This document shows positions 8,778 through 18,094 of a DNA stretch of 64,000 nucleotides, one piece after another. The notes beneath the pieces were generated by a model. It ran no database searches. It saw only the letters and a program-made list of their open reading frames with translations, and was not told the DNA's origin. The DNA comes from DASYQD01 sp963846495 (GTDB lineage Bacteria > Acidobacteriota > Thermoanaerobaculia > Multivoradales > JAIOJS01), in contig CAWJWP010000021.1 of NCBI GenBank assembly GCA_963846495.1, positions 1-64,000 on the forward strand, in the 5' to 3' direction. A program made the translations under genes and the position numbers. The stretch's first letter is position 1. The number at the start of each line of letters is the position of its first letter.

Positions 8778-10154
8778 GTGGCGCGCCCTCGCACTCGCTT
8801 CGTCTGCCAAGCCTGCGGCTACGCCAGCCCGCGCTGGCTCGGCCGCTGCACCGAGTGCGAGGCGTGGGACAGCTTCGTCGAGGAGGCGGCTCCGGCGCCG
8901 CGGGCGGCGTCGCGCGGTCTCGGCGGCGGGGCAAGTGCGGCGGCGATGGTGGCGGCGCCGATGCCGCTCGGCGTCGTCGGCGAGGAGGCGGCGGTGCGCT
9001 TCGGCAGCGGCATGTCGCTGCTCGACCGCGTGCTCGGCGGCGGCGTGGTGGCCGGTGGCGCGGTGCTCCTCGCCGGCGAGCCTGGGATCGGCAAATCGAC
9101 GCTGCTGCTGCAGCTCGCCGAGGCGCTGGCGCGGAGCGGGCGGCGCGTCCTCTACGCCAGCGCCGAGGAGTCGACGCGGCAGCTACGGTTGCGCGCCGAG
9201 CGGCTGGGCTGCGGGCATCCCGGCCTGCTGGTCGCCGGCGAGACGGCCGTCGAAGCGATGCTCGGGGCGGCGGAGCAGTCGAGGCCCGAGGCGCTGTTCG
9301 TCGACTCGATCCAGGCCGTGCACAGCGAGGAACTGTCGGGGCTGCCGGGGTCGGTGGGCCAGGTGCGCGCCTGCGCCGAGCGGCTCGTCGAGCACGCGAA
9401 ACGCGGCGACTGCGCGCTCTTCCTCGTCGGCCACGTGACCAAGGAAGGGAGCATTGCCGGCCCGAAGTCGCTCGAGCACCTCGTCGACACCGTGCTCGCC
9501 TTCGAGGCCGAGGGCGGCGCCGACTACCGGCTGCTGCGCGCCGTCAAGAACCGTTTCGGCCCCGCCGGCGAGGTGGCGCTCTTCGAGATGCACGACAGCG
9601 GTCTGGTGGAGGTGGCGGACCCGTCGCGCGCGCTGCTGGCACAACGACGGCCCGAGGCGCCGGGCTCGGCGGTCGCCGCGACCGTGCAGGGCTCGCGGCC
9701 GCTGCTCGTCGAGGTGCAGGCGCTCGTGCACGCGAGCGAGCTGGCGACTCCGCGCCGCGTCGCCCTCGGTCTCGACGGCCCGCGGGTCGCGCTGCTGCTG
9801 GCGGTGCTCGAGCGCTTCGCCGGCGCCTCCTTCGCCGGCCGCGACGTCTACCTCAACGTCGTCGGCGGCCTGCGCCTCGAAGAGCCGGCCGTCGACCTCG
9901 CCATCGCCGCCGCGCTGCTCTCGGCGCTGGCGGAGAAGCCGCTGCCCCCACAAGCCGCCTTCTTCGGCGAGATCGGCCTTCTCGGCGAAGTCCGCCCCGT
10001 CGGCCGTGCCGAAGTCCGCCTGCGCGAAGCCGGCGCCCTCGGCTTCCACACCGCCTACTGCCCCAAGCTCGAAGGCTCCCGCCGCCCCCGCGAAGTCAAG
10101 CTCCGCGAGCTCGAGCACGTGCGCGAGCTGGGGAAGGCGCTCGGGCTTGGATAG
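8778..10154 (+). CDS. radA: DNA repair protein RadA (Sms)
   Basis: RecA-like branch-migration helicase acting in recombinational repair, 458 residues, normal length. It starts with the C4 zinc finger (Cys10, Cys13, Cys24, Cys27), followed by Walker A GEPGIGKST (about 100-108), Walker B EALFVDSIQ, and the RadA-specific KNRFG motif in AVKNRFGPAGEV. The C-terminal part is the Lon-protease-like domain (VYLNVVGGLRLEEPAVDLAIAAAL), which lacks protease function in this family. The GTG at 8778 fits the zinc-finger N-terminus; an ATG further in would delete it. Confidence 0.96.
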   Translation: MARPRTRFVCQACGYASPRWLGRCTECEAWDSFVEEAAPAPRAASRGLGGGASAAAMVAAPMPLGVVGEEAAVRFGSGMSLLDRVLGGGVVAGGAVLLAGEPGIGKSTLLLQLAEALARSGRRVLYASAEESTRQLRLRAERLGCGHPGLLVAGETAVEAMLGAAEQSRPEALFVDSIQAVHSEELSGLPGSVGQVRACAERLVEHAKRGDCALFLVGHVTKEGSIAGPKSLEHLVDTVLAFEAEGGADYRLLRAVKNRFGPAGEVALFEMHDSGLVEVADPSRALLAQRRPEAPGSAVAATVQGSRPLLVEVQALVHASELATPRRVALGLDGPRVALLLAVLERFAGASFAGRDVYLNVVGGLRLEEPAVDLAIAAALLSALAEKPLPPQAAFFGEIGLLGEVRPVGRAEVRLREAGALGFHTAYCPKLEGSRRPREVKLRELEHVRELGKALGLG

Positions 10155-10211
10155 GAGAGATAAATGAGCGCTGCTACACTGTTGTTGAGGATTTCAACAA
10201 GGAGCTGCGCT

Positions 10212-10445
10212 ATGGCAACGGTTAATTTCAGTGTGCCGGAGGACGTCAAACGGGAGTTCCAGCGCACGTTTGCAAAAGAGAACAAGAGCGCCATCATCGC
10301 CCGTTTGATGAAACAGGCGGTGGAGGAGCGTCGCCGCGAGCAGGCTCAGTCGGCGGCGATCGACAAGCTGCTGGAGCTGCGCAAGCGGATGCCGCCGGCC
10401 ACCGATGCCGAGATCCGGCGAGCGCGGCGCTTTGGTCGGCCGTGA
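10212..10445 (+). CDS. VapB-like antitoxin
   Basis: A 77-residue protein beginning MATVNFSVPEDVKREF, a ribbon-helix-helix-like start typical of type II antitoxins, with a charged helical C-terminus that would wrap the toxin. I chose ATG 10212 because an AAGGAG-type site (in CAAGGAGCTGCGCT) lies just upstream; an earlier in-frame ATG at 10164 adds residues unlike the family. It overlaps the PIN-domain gene by four bases. The pair's GC is visibly lower than radA's. As in other VapBC pairs, the antitoxin probably represses the operon; no operator could be identified by eye. Confidence 0.8.
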   Translation: MATVNFSVPEDVKREFQRTFAKENKSAIIARLMKQAVEERRREQAQSAAIDKLLELRKRMPPATDAEIRRARRFGRP

Positions 10446-10876
10446 TCCTCGTCGTCGATGCCAGCGTGGTGGTGAAGTGGGCGTTGCCGGAGCCGTCGTC
10501 TGAGGAACACCTCGACGAGGCTCTGGCGGTGCTCGCCGCTATCCGGCGCCGCGAGGTCACGTTGGTACAGCCCCTACATTGGATTCTCGAGGTCGCCGCG
10601 GTGCTCGTTCGCATACGACCCGAGATAGTCGATGAAAGGCTCGATCTGCTCGGTCTGATCCAGGTATCGATCGCCGCCGAAACGGTCGTCCTACGCCGGG
10701 CGGCGCGGTTGGCCGAGGAGCTCAACCATCACCTCTTCGACACCCTGTACCACGCCGTCGCCCTCGAGCGTCAGGGTGTGCTGGTGACGGCAGACGGCCG
10801 TTACGCGCGAAAGGCGGCGCACTTGGGTCGTGTCGTCGAGCTGCGTCGCTGGACCGGATCGCTGGCCGCGCAGTAA
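10442..10876 (+). CDS. VapC-like PIN-domain ribonuclease toxin
   Basis: A 144-residue PIN-domain protein. Acidic residues expected for Mg-dependent RNA cleavage are present: Asp in ILVVDASVVVKW near the start, Glu in WILEVAAVL, and Asp in HHLFDTLYHAVAL and VLVTADGRYARKA. VapC toxins cut tRNA or rRNA until bound by VapB. The GTG start overlaps the antitoxin stop (GTGA), the usual arrangement. The length is slightly above the 130 typical of VapC. Nothing suggests inactivation. Confidence 0.87.
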   Translation: MILVVDASVVVKWALPEPSSEEHLDEALAVLAAIRRREVTLVQPLHWILEVAAVLVRIRPEIVDERLDLLGLIQVSIAAETVVLRRAARLAEELNHHLFDTLYHAVALERQGVLVTADGRYARKAAHLGRVVELRRWTGSLAAQ

Positions 10877-10930
10877 GCGCAACGGCAGGACGCGGTCACT
10901 GCGCGGCGCGGCGATGGTACGCTGCGCCGC

Positions 10931-11563
10931 ATGCCGCCGGGGCTCAACGTCGTCATCGATCTGTCGCATCACAACAACAACGTCGATTTCGTCAAGATCG
11001 CCGCTGCCGGCGTGCTGGGCGTGATCCACAAGGCGACGCAGGGGACGACCGGCGTCGATCCGCTCTACGCCGAGCGGCGGCCGGCCGCTCTCGCTGCCGG
11101 CTTGCTCTGGGGCGCCTACCACTTCGGCGACGGTAGCGACGGCGTGGCGCAGGCGGACCACTTCCTCGACGTTGTCGGGCCGGATCCGCAAACGCTCCTC
11201 GTGCTCGACTTCGAGTCCAACCCGTCGGGCCCGAGCATGTCGCTGGAGGAGGCACGAGCGTTCGTGACGCACGTGCAGAGCGTCACCGGCAAGTGGCCGG
11301 GCTTCTATTCAGGGCACGACATCAAGGACGCCCTCGGCACGGGTAGCGACCCGGTGCTGGCCAACTGCTGGTTCTGGCTGTCGCAGTACGGCCCCACCGC
11401 CGTGGTACCCGTCAACTGGGCCACCTGGACGCTTTGGCAGTACACCGACGGCGCCAACGGGCCCGATCCGCACAGCGTCGACGGCGTCGGCTACTGCGAC
11501 CGCGACACCTTCAACGGAGACGAGACGCAGCTGCGGGCGCTTTGGGGCGCCGCCGCCGGCTGA
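10931..11563 (+). CDS. Glycoside hydrolase family 25 lysozyme-like protein
   Basis: A 210-residue single-domain TIM-barrel protein with GH25 (Chalaropsis-type muramidase) features: VIDLSHHNNNVDF at the N-terminus, VIHKATQG (the family's KATEG-like strand), LLWGAYHFG, and LLVLDFESN, whose Asp and Glu are the expected catalytic pair. WTLWQYTDG is the conserved C-terminal strand. It has no signal peptide, so it is either cytoplasmic until lysis or exported by another route. It could be a phage-derived endolysin, but no other phage gene is near. It follows the VapBC pair by 54 bases. Confidence 0.85.
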   Translation: MPPGLNVVIDLSHHNNNVDFVKIAAAGVLGVIHKATQGTTGVDPLYAERRPAALAAGLLWGAYHFGDGSDGVAQADHFLDVVGPDPQTLLVLDFESNPSGPSMSLEEARAFVTHVQSVTGKWPGFYSGHDIKDALGTGSDPVLANCWFWLSQYGPTAVVPVNWATWTLWQYTDGANGPDPHSVDGVGYCDRDTFNGDETQLRALWGAAAG

Positions 11564-11644
11564 AGCCCACGCCGAGTCGACCGCGAAGGGTCCGGCACAC
11601 CGCCGGATAGCGCGCGGTTGTAACGGGAGAATCCGCAGCTGCGT

Positions 11645-12016
11645 ATGACTTTCGCGATGTTGACGTCGCGGGAACGGTGCATAGGCTGGAGCCGATCGCT
11701 GGCGGTGGCGCTGTCCGTCACGCTCGTCATCGCCCTCGCCGGCTGCGCGAAGACCCGCCACGTCGACGCTGTGGAGTTCCTCGAGAAGGCGAACATGTCG
11801 GTCGGCGCCATGTACTCCATCCGCTTCGTCGGCGTCCGCGAGGGCCGGGCTTGGCTCGAGGAGTGGAAGTACTGGCCAGTGTTCGGCGAGCGCACGACGA
11901 TGCTGTGGACCGAGGCCGACGGTTTGGCGCCCGAGGTACTGCGCGGTCTCGAGGCGAAGAGAGTCGAATACGAGCGCTGGATCGCGGAAGAGCGGCGCCG
12001 CAACCTAGGCGGATAG
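11645..12016 (+). CDS. Small lipoprotein of unknown function
   Basis: A 123-residue protein with a lipoprotein signal peptide: a positively charged start, a hydrophobic stretch (SLAVALSVTLVIALAG) and a Cys in the lipobox LAGC at about residue 34. The mature part of about 90 residues is hydrophilic and Trp-rich (AWLEEWKYWPVFGERTTMLW) and ends in an Arg/Glu-rich helix. I do not recognise the family. ATG 11645 is used, with ATG 11657 as an alternative; neither has a clear ribosome site. Confidence 0.6.
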   Translation: MTFAMLTSRERCIGWSRSLAVALSVTLVIALAGCAKTRHVDAVEFLEKANMSVGAMYSIRFVGVREGRAWLEEWKYWPVFGERTTMLWTEADGLAPEVLRGLEAKRVEYERWIAEERRRNLGG

Positions 12017-12607
12017 CGAGAACGACGCGCCGGGCGGCTCCTATACTCGACCGCTGCCCATGAGCAGCATCAGCCGGGCCTCGCCGCGTTACCGCCGCGT
12101 CGGTTGGTGCCAGTGCACATGTGCCTCTCCGGCGTAGAATCAGACGGAATTCTTCTCACAGCGAGCCACGCGTCGATCGGCGTCGACGACAACGCTAGGC
12201 GCGCCCGGCATCGCTCGGAGGTATGTAGGTCGAGGCCAGAACCCTGCACGGCGGTACAGACGAGGAGGCGACCAAGGTGTTGCGCCGCGATTCTTCAGAC
12301 AATCCGCGAAGAGCCAGGGATTGACGATCTCCTCATATCGAGTCCGGCGTTCTGGAACGTCACGCGAAAACGCAGGCCCCGGCCTCAACATTAAATACCA
12401 GGTCGCAGGGCGAGTATTCATCGTCCTCCTCGGTGTGCAGATTCAGTGGAGGGCAGGTAAGAGTCCCTCGCAGGCTTCAACCGTTGCCTCTATGTCCCGA
12501 CCCGGGCACCTGCGCTCGTTCATCCCGACCTCCGGAAACTCTCATGTCGCCCAGGTTGCGACCACGGGCGCCGGCGGCCCGCGTTGATAGATTGTGGAGA
12601 TTGAGTG
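12017..12607. other. 590-bp stretch without a convincing gene
   Basis: Short frames of 88-96 codons on both strands overlap each other and show neither recognisable motifs nor ribosome sites. Base composition becomes less GC-rich towards the right end, marking the edge of the probable acquired segment that carries the SIR2 gene. I found no transposase remnant or boundary repeat by eye. Confidence 0.5.
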
Positions 12608-15600
12608 ATGCCCTCAAAGGCACGTCGAAACGTGGGCGCTGATAGCTCGCTCGACGAACTGCGTCGCGTGCTTGCGACGCGACCATGCGCACTTCTAATC
12701 GGCGCAGGTTCGAGCATCGCTTGCGGCTATCCTGGGTGGGGCGAGTTCATTGAGTCACTGGCCGACGCCTGCGCCGACCGGCTGCACCCAGACTACCTGC
12801 GTGAGCTCAGGTCGCACGACCATCTAATTCGCGCGGATGCTTATCTCCAGCATCTTGGAGAGAAGGCTGCGGAAATCTTTCGAAAAACCTTCGCACGAGA
12901 AGTGGGCCTGCGTCAGTTACCTGAGTGGCTGCGCTCCCTGTTCGATTTGAAGGTTCGTTTGTTCCTCACTACCAACTACTCCACCGAACTGGAAATGGCA
13001 GCGCAGCGGCACCCCGCTTCTCCGTCCGAAGAGCTGTCTGTGATGCGCTGGTTTGAGGCAACAAGGATCGCTGAGACGCTTCGCAACCCGCATGGTCGGT
13101 TGTCCTTGATCTATCTACACGGGCGTTGGGACGATTCGCCGTTCTTGACCTTCGACGCCGAAGGAAGGCGTCGCAGCTCGATTATCCTCGGCGAAAGCAG
13201 CTATAAGTATGGCTATGAGCATCCCGGCGATGTGCGTTCGCTCCTCACCACGATCGCTAGAACCCACACCGTGATTATCGTAGGGTCATCATTAACCGAC
13301 CAAGATGTGCTTTCACCGTTTCGCGCTCTCGGCTCAATAGGTCCGACGACCGGTCACCCTCATTTCGCAATTCTTCCCCAGCCGCCGCCGCGTAGTCAGT
13401 TACACGCGCAAGTGACCCTTTTGGAAAAGCGCTACTCGATTCGATCCGTATACTATCGACTTCCTGCAGATTCGCGCCGCGGCAGCATTGATCTTGAGAT
13501 CAAAAACTTACTTTCACAGTTAGTTCTAGAGCGGTCGCGCGGAAAACGTCCTCATGTCGCGAAATTGCCAGTCGCTAAAGGCGGCGAAAGACCGCCCGTT
13601 GCCAGGGTGGTACACCCGCTTCACCGGGCGGAGGATTTCGAGCCTCGGCCGCATTATGAGGTCGCGCTCAAAAGATTCGCGGCTAGAGCCAAAGGGGGGG
13701 TACTCGCACTCTGCGGCATCGGCGGTTCGGGTAAGACCGCATTGGTGCGCGAGTTTCTCGATGCAATTGCGGCGCGACGCGTGAGGGTAAACCTAGGAGG
13801 TCTCTTTGTCTGGAGCTTCTACGAGGACCCGAGCCCTAGAGCCTTTCTTGCATCTCTGGCGGAGTACGTGTCAGGAAGCCCTGCCGATTCCTTTGCGACT
13901 GAGCAGGCTGCGTATGAGGCCTTTCGCTCCACTTGTGTCGACGTCGGCCGGCTCCTCGTTGTACTAGATGGCTTGGAGCGCGCACAGATCTCGCGACGCG
14001 ACGACAAGCGCTTCCACGGCGCGCTCTCCAGCACAGTGCTCCGACGCCTGCTCTTGTGGATTGCCCAGCAGGGTGGAGGCGCACGAGCGATAGTGACGAC
14101 GCGATTCCCCTTGCCGGAGCTTGAATCCGAGAGAGAGCGTCAGCGTTTCGTTGCCTATAACGTGGATACGCTATCTCGACCAGAGGCGCGAGCGGTGCTG
14201 CGGCGCCGGGGAGTTCGAGGGACGGATCGCCACTTGGATCTTCTCTTGGACCGGTTTGGAACGCATGCGTTGACCGTCAGTCATCTCGGCGGCCTCGTCG
14301 CGAATTACTTGGACTCGGATGCGCGTAGATATCGCGAGCTAGGCGTCCGCCCACTATCGAAGTTTAGCCTTGGCGAAACCGCGATGCGCTTGGGGCGCCT
14401 GATGGATACGTATCGAGATTATCTCGAGCAAAGCGAGCCGCAGGTCCACGCCGTGCTGGTTCGGGTAGCTATCTTTTCACGGCCTGTTGGGCTACAACTC
14501 TTAAAGGATGTTTTTCTAAACAAGGCGAACCGCGATGCGGCCGGTCCAATGAAGACAATGACGTCGGTGGATGTTCAGCACGCGCTCAATAGGCTTGTGA
14601 GTCTTCGATTCCTTCACGTGGATGAAGTTCAGGGCGAGCCAGTCTTTGCTCCGCACCCTGTGGTGAGAGAAATTCTACTAGAGCAATTGCAGGCGGTTCG
14701 CAAAGGTGTCGCGAGCGCTGCCCGTAATGTACTGGAGGAACGAATCGAACACTTGGTTCGGAAGCCTGGGGCGTTCGTGATGGGTGCGCAAACTCTAGAC
14801 ATCCTAGAGGAGCTGATCTACTTCTGCGCGGATGCGGGACAGACTCGACGAGCCTTCGAAATCTACTCCGAGCGAATTGGCGGATATGGCCGTCTCTCGC
14901 GGAGCATTGATGGTGTAGACCGCGGCGAGCGCATTATTACGTATATTAACGAGGCCGGCGATCCGTTTATCAATGCAGTCGGAACTCGCCGTCGAGTGTG
15001 GTTGGAGCTAGAACTGGCGCTATTCATGCGGTCTCGGGGACGCCTGCGGGAGGCGCTAGAGCTATTTGCGAAGTTCAGTGGATCCGACGATTGGCGTGGT
15101 GAGCCAGAGACCCTGTCGCTGGCGGCACTCAACGCTGCAGTCACTGCTTTTTGGCACGGCGACTTTGCGCGGGCGGCTAAAGAAGCGCAGATCGCGCTGC
15201 AGGCGGCAATCGAGAATCAGAATGGTTATGACCAGCGGGACGCGCTGGCCTATGGATTCATAGCTACAGCTGTGGGGGGTAAGGTTCCTGCTGTAGACGG
15301 GATATTTTCGTGGTCGCGAGAGCGAGGTCAAGTCCCGGCCGGCGTGTTCTCGCGCGGCTTACGCGGATTCCTTTACGTCACGCTGCTGCTCCGTCTTGGC
15401 TTCATTGGCGCCGCAGGTGAGCTGACTAGATTAGGATTATCCAGATATTCTTTAGAAAATGAATTGAAACACTACCTGCGTTACAGTCTGCTTGCGGCGG
15501 AGATTATGCGAATGCGGGGACATCCTCTCAAGGGTCTCAAGAGCGTGGACAAGGTCCTCGGTGACATTGTGCAATGTGGGCAGGAGGATATTCGGCTCTG

Positions 15601-15955
15601 CGCCCATCTGACCAGAGCCCGTTGTCTTGCCGATTCCGAGAGAGGCGACGAGGCGATTAGAGAAGTTGAAGAAGGACGACGACTGGCGGTCGCTTGCGAG
15701 TTTGATGCGATTGGAGCCGAGCTCACGGTGCTTCAGGCAGAGATTCAGATGTCTCGTGGCAACCGCCGGCAGGCGCAAGGCTTAGCGCAGAAGGCTATTG
15801 AGGATACGGAAGGGAGATCGTTTTGGGTGCGGCGAGATGCCGCAGCAATCTGCGGGAAGCCAGTGCCGAGCGCGCTTATCGCGCTTCAGGGGGAACTCGC
15901 TGACACCATCCGCCAGATTTACCGGGGCCAGGTGCGTCAGGAAGGATTGGCCTGA
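12608..15955 (+). CDS. SIR2-NTPase(STAND)-TPR protein, probable anti-phage defence
   Basis: A 1,115-residue protein in three parts. Residues 20-300 are a SIR2-type NAD-binding domain: GAGSS (32-36), TTNYSTELE with Asn123, YLHG with His171, and GSSLTDQD (226-233). Residues about 340-620 are a STAND/NB-ARC-like ATPase: Walker A GIGGSGKT (370-377), FVWSFYEDP, Walker B LLVVLDGLE (449-457) and AIVTTRF as sensor. The remainder is a winged-helix-like section then helical TPR-type repeats to the C-terminus. This matches the layout of NLR-like defence proteins such as SIR2-bearing Avs proteins, in which the C-terminal repeats sense a phage product, the NTPase oligomerises, and SIR2 depletes NAD. Function here is inferred. 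GC and codon use (many A/T third positions) differ from the neighbours, indicating transfer. ATG 12608 follows a GTGGAG site; GTG 12605 directly precedes it. Confidence 0.85.
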   Translation: MPSKARRNVGADSSLDELRRVLATRPCALLIGAGSSIACGYPGWGEFIESLADACADRLHPDYLRELRSHDHLIRADAYLQHLGEKAAEIFRKTFAREVGLRQLPEWLRSLFDLKVRLFLTTNYSTELEMAAQRHPASPSEELSVMRWFEATRIAETLRNPHGRLSLIYLHGRWDDSPFLTFDAEGRRRSSIILGESSYKYGYEHPGDVRSLLTTIARTHTVIIVGSSLTDQDVLSPFRALGSIGPTTGHPHFAILPQPPPRSQLHAQVTLLEKRYSIRSVYYRLPADSRRGSIDLEIKNLLSQLVLERSRGKRPHVAKLPVAKGGERPPVARVVHPLHRAEDFEPRPHYEVALKRFAARAKGGVLALCGIGGSGKTALVREFLDAIAARRVRVNLGGLFVWSFYEDPSPRAFLASLAEYVSGSPADSFATEQAAYEAFRSTCVDVGRLLVVLDGLERAQISRRDDKRFHGALSSTVLRRLLLWIAQQGGGARAIVTTRFPLPELESERERQRFVAYNVDTLSRPEARAVLRRRGVRGTDRHLDLLLDRFGTHALTVSHLGGLVANYLDSDARRYRELGVRPLSKFSLGETAMRLGRLMDTYRDYLEQSEPQVHAVLVRVAIFSRPVGLQLLKDVFLNKANRDAAGPMKTMTSVDVQHALNRLVSLRFLHVDEVQGEPVFAPHPVVREILLEQLQAVRKGVASAARNVLEERIEHLVRKPGAFVMGAQTLDILEELIYFCADAGQTRRAFEIYSERIGGYGRLSRSIDGVDRGERIITYINEAGDPFINAVGTRRRVWLELELALFMRSRGRLREALELFAKFSGSDDWRGEPETLSLAALNAAVTAFWHGDFARAAKEAQIALQAAIENQNGYDQRDALAYGFIATAVGGKVPAVDGIFSWSRERGQVPAGVFSRGLRGFLYVTLLLRLGFIGAAGELTRLGLSRYSLENELKHYLRYSLLAAEIMRMRGHPLKGLKSVDKVLGDIVQCGQEDIRLCAHLTRARCLADSERGDEAIREVEEGRRLAVACEFDAIGAELTVLQAEIQMSRGNRRQAQGLAQKAIEDTEGRSFWVRRDAAAICGKPVPSALIALQGELADTIRQIYRGQVRQEGLA

Positions 15956-16390
15956 GGTGTGCTCCCGGCTGGGTGAAGCAGGTCGGAGCTTGATCCAAGC
16001 ACAGCGCTCGGAGGACGGCCGCGCAGGGCCTGCTGCGAGTTGTTTAAGAGGTATTACGAGCACTGGCTCAGGGCGACCTTGGCGTGGTCCGTCCTCGACA
16101 AACATGGGTGTGTCTTATACCCGCTTGGCGTTCGCTGTCGCCAACGTCTCGGCAGCGCGGGATAGGCGGCTCGCTGCTCGTCGCCGGTGCGTTGTCACTT
16201 CCATCCTCTTGAATGGGTCGCGCTGTCCTTCGAGCGTATCCAGCCCAAGGTCTGGCGCCGCCTGTAGCGGCAGTCGCGGTCGCAACCTAGTTCGGCCAGT
16301 CCGTGCCACTCGACGTGTCGTGCGTCTGGGATCCCGGCGGTAGAGCCCGGACCAGTAGTAAGCTCCCGCTCAACAAAAGGGGGGCCGCGC
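15956..16390. other. 435-bp stretch without an intact gene
   Basis: No frame with both a start and a stop is convincing. One plus-strand frame (about 15975-16165) reads a protein-like peptide containing LFKRYYEHWLRATLAWSVLD, ends in TAG and has no proper start codon; it may be a decayed gene tail. The segment shares the lower GC of the preceding defence gene and gives way to typical GC near 16380. Confidence 0.4.
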
Positions 16391-16978
16391 ATGTCCTGGT
16401 TCCACCATCCGAATCCCAAGAAGTTGGCCGCGGACAACGACATGCATGGGCTGCTCAACTGCGTGACGCGGGAGAACGAGACGATCGCCCGTCAAGCGGC
16501 GCCGCTGCTCGCGGCGCTCGTCGACGACTTCGACAACGCTCCCGGGACGCACGAGGTGCTGGTCGACCTGGAGATGGACGCGGGGCCGCTGGCCAAGCAC
16601 GCGCTCGGCTGCGTGCTACGGCACGACTTCGGGCGCAACACGCACGTCAAGTCGAACGCGGCGTCGGCGTTGTACCGCATCCACGCAGTCGACGAGCTGA
16701 AGAAGATCGTCGAGGAGATTCGTGGCAGCGAGCACCAGGGCCAGGCGCTGCACGCGACCCTCTCGCACGTGCTCCTCGGTGCGGCAATGCGGAACAACGA
16801 CGTACCGACGGTGCAGTTCCTGCTCGTCAACGGCCAGTTCAACGATCCCGGCGAGGTGGCCGCGGCCTACGACTTCCTGCGCTCGCACGGCGGCGCTGAA
16901 GCGGTGGAGAAGGTCGCCAGCGATACGGCGGTGTTCTCGTCGCTGGCGAAGGAAGCCGGATTGCCGCGGCCGAGCTGA
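16391..16978 (+). CDS. HEAT-repeat-like hypothetical protein
   Basis: A 195-residue soluble, mostly helical protein whose alternating helices (TIARQAAPLLAALVDDF, VKSNAASALYRIHAVDELKK, ALHATLSHVLLGAAMRN) resemble HEAT/Armadillo-type repeats. There is no signal peptide and no catalytic motif. A strong purine-rich ribosome site (AAAAGGGGGG) lies just upstream of ATG 16391. GC is typical of the chromosome. It stands alone between the acquired defence segment and convergent purC; function unknown. Confidence 0.6.
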   Translation: MSWFHHPNPKKLAADNDMHGLLNCVTRENETIARQAAPLLAALVDDFDNAPGTHEVLVDLEMDAGPLAKHALGCVLRHDFGRNTHVKSNAASALYRIHAVDELKKIVEEIRGSEHQGQALHATLSHVLLGAAMRNNDVPTVQFLLVNGQFNDPGEVAAAYDFLRSHGGAEAVEKVASDTAVFSSLAKEAGLPRPS

Positions 16979-17038
16979 GCGGCGGCTTCGGCTCCAGTCC
17001 TCGCGCTCGGCCCGTCCCGCCGCTGGCCGAGTCCTCGC

Positions 17039-17959
17039 CTAAAGCTCCGGCTCGCCGCCGGTGAGGCGCCGATAGGCCGCGAGGTAGCGGTCGCGCGTCC
17101 CTTCCACAACGTCGGGCGGCAGCGGCGGCGGTGCGGACTCGTGGTCCCAGCCGCTGTTGTCGAGCCAGTCGCGGACGAACTGCTTGTCGAAGGACGCTGG
17201 CTCGGTGCCCGGTTGCCAGGCCATGGCTTCCCAGTAGCGCGAGGAATCGGGGGTGAAGGCTTCGTCGATGAGCAGCAGCTCGTCGCCGGCGAGGCCGAAC
17301 TCGAGCTTGGTGTCGGCGAGCAGCAGGCCGCACTCGGCGGCGTGTGCCGCTGCCGCGACATAGAGCTGCAGCGTGAGGTCGCGCAGGCGGCTCGCCAGCG
17401 GCTCGCCGATCGCGGCGGCCATGGTCTCGAAAGTGACGTTCTCGTCGTGGCCGCTTTCGGCTTTCGTCGCCGGCGTGAAGATGGGTCGCGGCAGACCGCT
17501 GGCGCGTTGGAGCCCCGGCGGCAACTCGATGCCGCAGGCCTTGCCGTCGCGCTGGTACTCCTTGAAGGCGCTGCCTGCGAGGTAACCGCGGGCGACGCAC
17601 TCGAAGGGGACGACCTTCGTCTTGCGGACGAGCACGGCACGGCCGGCGAGCTGCTCGCGGTGTGGGTGCAGCTCCTCGGGGAAGTCGGCGGGGTCGGTCG
17701 CCAGCAGGTGATGCGAGACGCCCGCACCGCTCTCCGTCGGGCCCAGCCGCTCGAACCAGAAGTTCGACAGCTGGTTGAGGATCTTCCCCTTGCCCGGGAT
17801 CGCCGGCCGCAGCACGTGGTCGTAGGCCGAGATGCGATCGCAGGCGACGATGAGGAGCGTGTCGCCGAGGTCGTAGACGTCGCGGACCTTGCCGCGGCGA
17901 GGCGGAGGCAGGTCCGGCAGATCGGTTTCCCACACGGCGTCAGAGATTGCTGTCGTCAT
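17039..17959 (-). CDS. purC: SAICAR synthase (phosphoribosylaminoimidazole-succinocarboxamide synthase)
   Basis: Purine biosynthesis enzyme joining CAIR and aspartate with ATP, 306 residues, in the long (yeast ADE1-like) size class. Conserved blocks are RGKVRDVYDLGD, DRISAYDHVL, GKGKILNQLS, FECVARGYLAGSAFKEYQ, TPATKAESGHDENV, LADTKLEFG and LIDEAFTPDSSRYW. The start is ATG 17959 (MTTAIS), preceded by GGTGGAG; an upstream in-frame extension adds nine non-conserved residues. It is a single-gene unit; the next minus-strand gene upstream is separated by 135 bases holding a dispersed repeat. Confidence 0.97.
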   Translation of the reverse strand: MTTAISDAVWETDLPDLPPPRRGKVRDVYDLGDTLLIVACDRISAYDHVLRPAIPGKGKILNQLSNFWFERLGPTESGAGVSHHLLATDPADFPEELHPHREQLAGRAVLVRKTKVVPFECVARGYLAGSAFKEYQRDGKACGIELPPGLQRASGLPRPIFTPATKAESGHDENVTFETMAAAIGEPLASRLRDLTLQLYVAAAAHAAECGLLLADTKLEFGLAGDELLLIDEAFTPDSSRYWEAMAWQPGTEPASFDKQFVRDWLDNSGWDHESAPPPLPPDVVEGTRDRYLAAYRRLTGGEPEL

Positions 17960-18022
17960 GTTGCTCCACCGTAGAAGTCTTTCCACTCCGTCGCCAGGGC
18001 TGCAGATCCGCGCGACCTCACC

Positions 18023-18059
18023 ATCGAGATCGCTTCGTCGCTGCGCTCCTCGCGATGAC
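18023..18059 (-). repeat. 37-bp dispersed repeat, copy 1
   Basis: The minus strand here matches 28601-28637 base for base over 37 positions, beginning GTCATCGCGAGGAGCGCAGC. It lies in the gap upstream of purC, outside coding sequence. Similar GAGGAGCGCAGCGACGAAG elements are scattered in intergenic DNA of many GC-rich genomes. The role is unknown. Confidence 0.85.
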
Positions 18060-18094
18060 AGCCGCGAGGCGTTTCCGTCGAATCGTTGCCGCGA

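Noticed and set aside
10931..11563. Prophage marked by the GH25 lysozyme
   Set aside because: There is no terminase, capsid, tail or integrase gene nearby; the gene stands beside a VapBC pair and a lipoprotein in otherwise chromosomal context.
12104..12587. Short frames on both strands before the SIR2 gene
   Set aside because: They overlap each other, have no ribosome sites or recognisable motifs, and are no longer than expected by chance.
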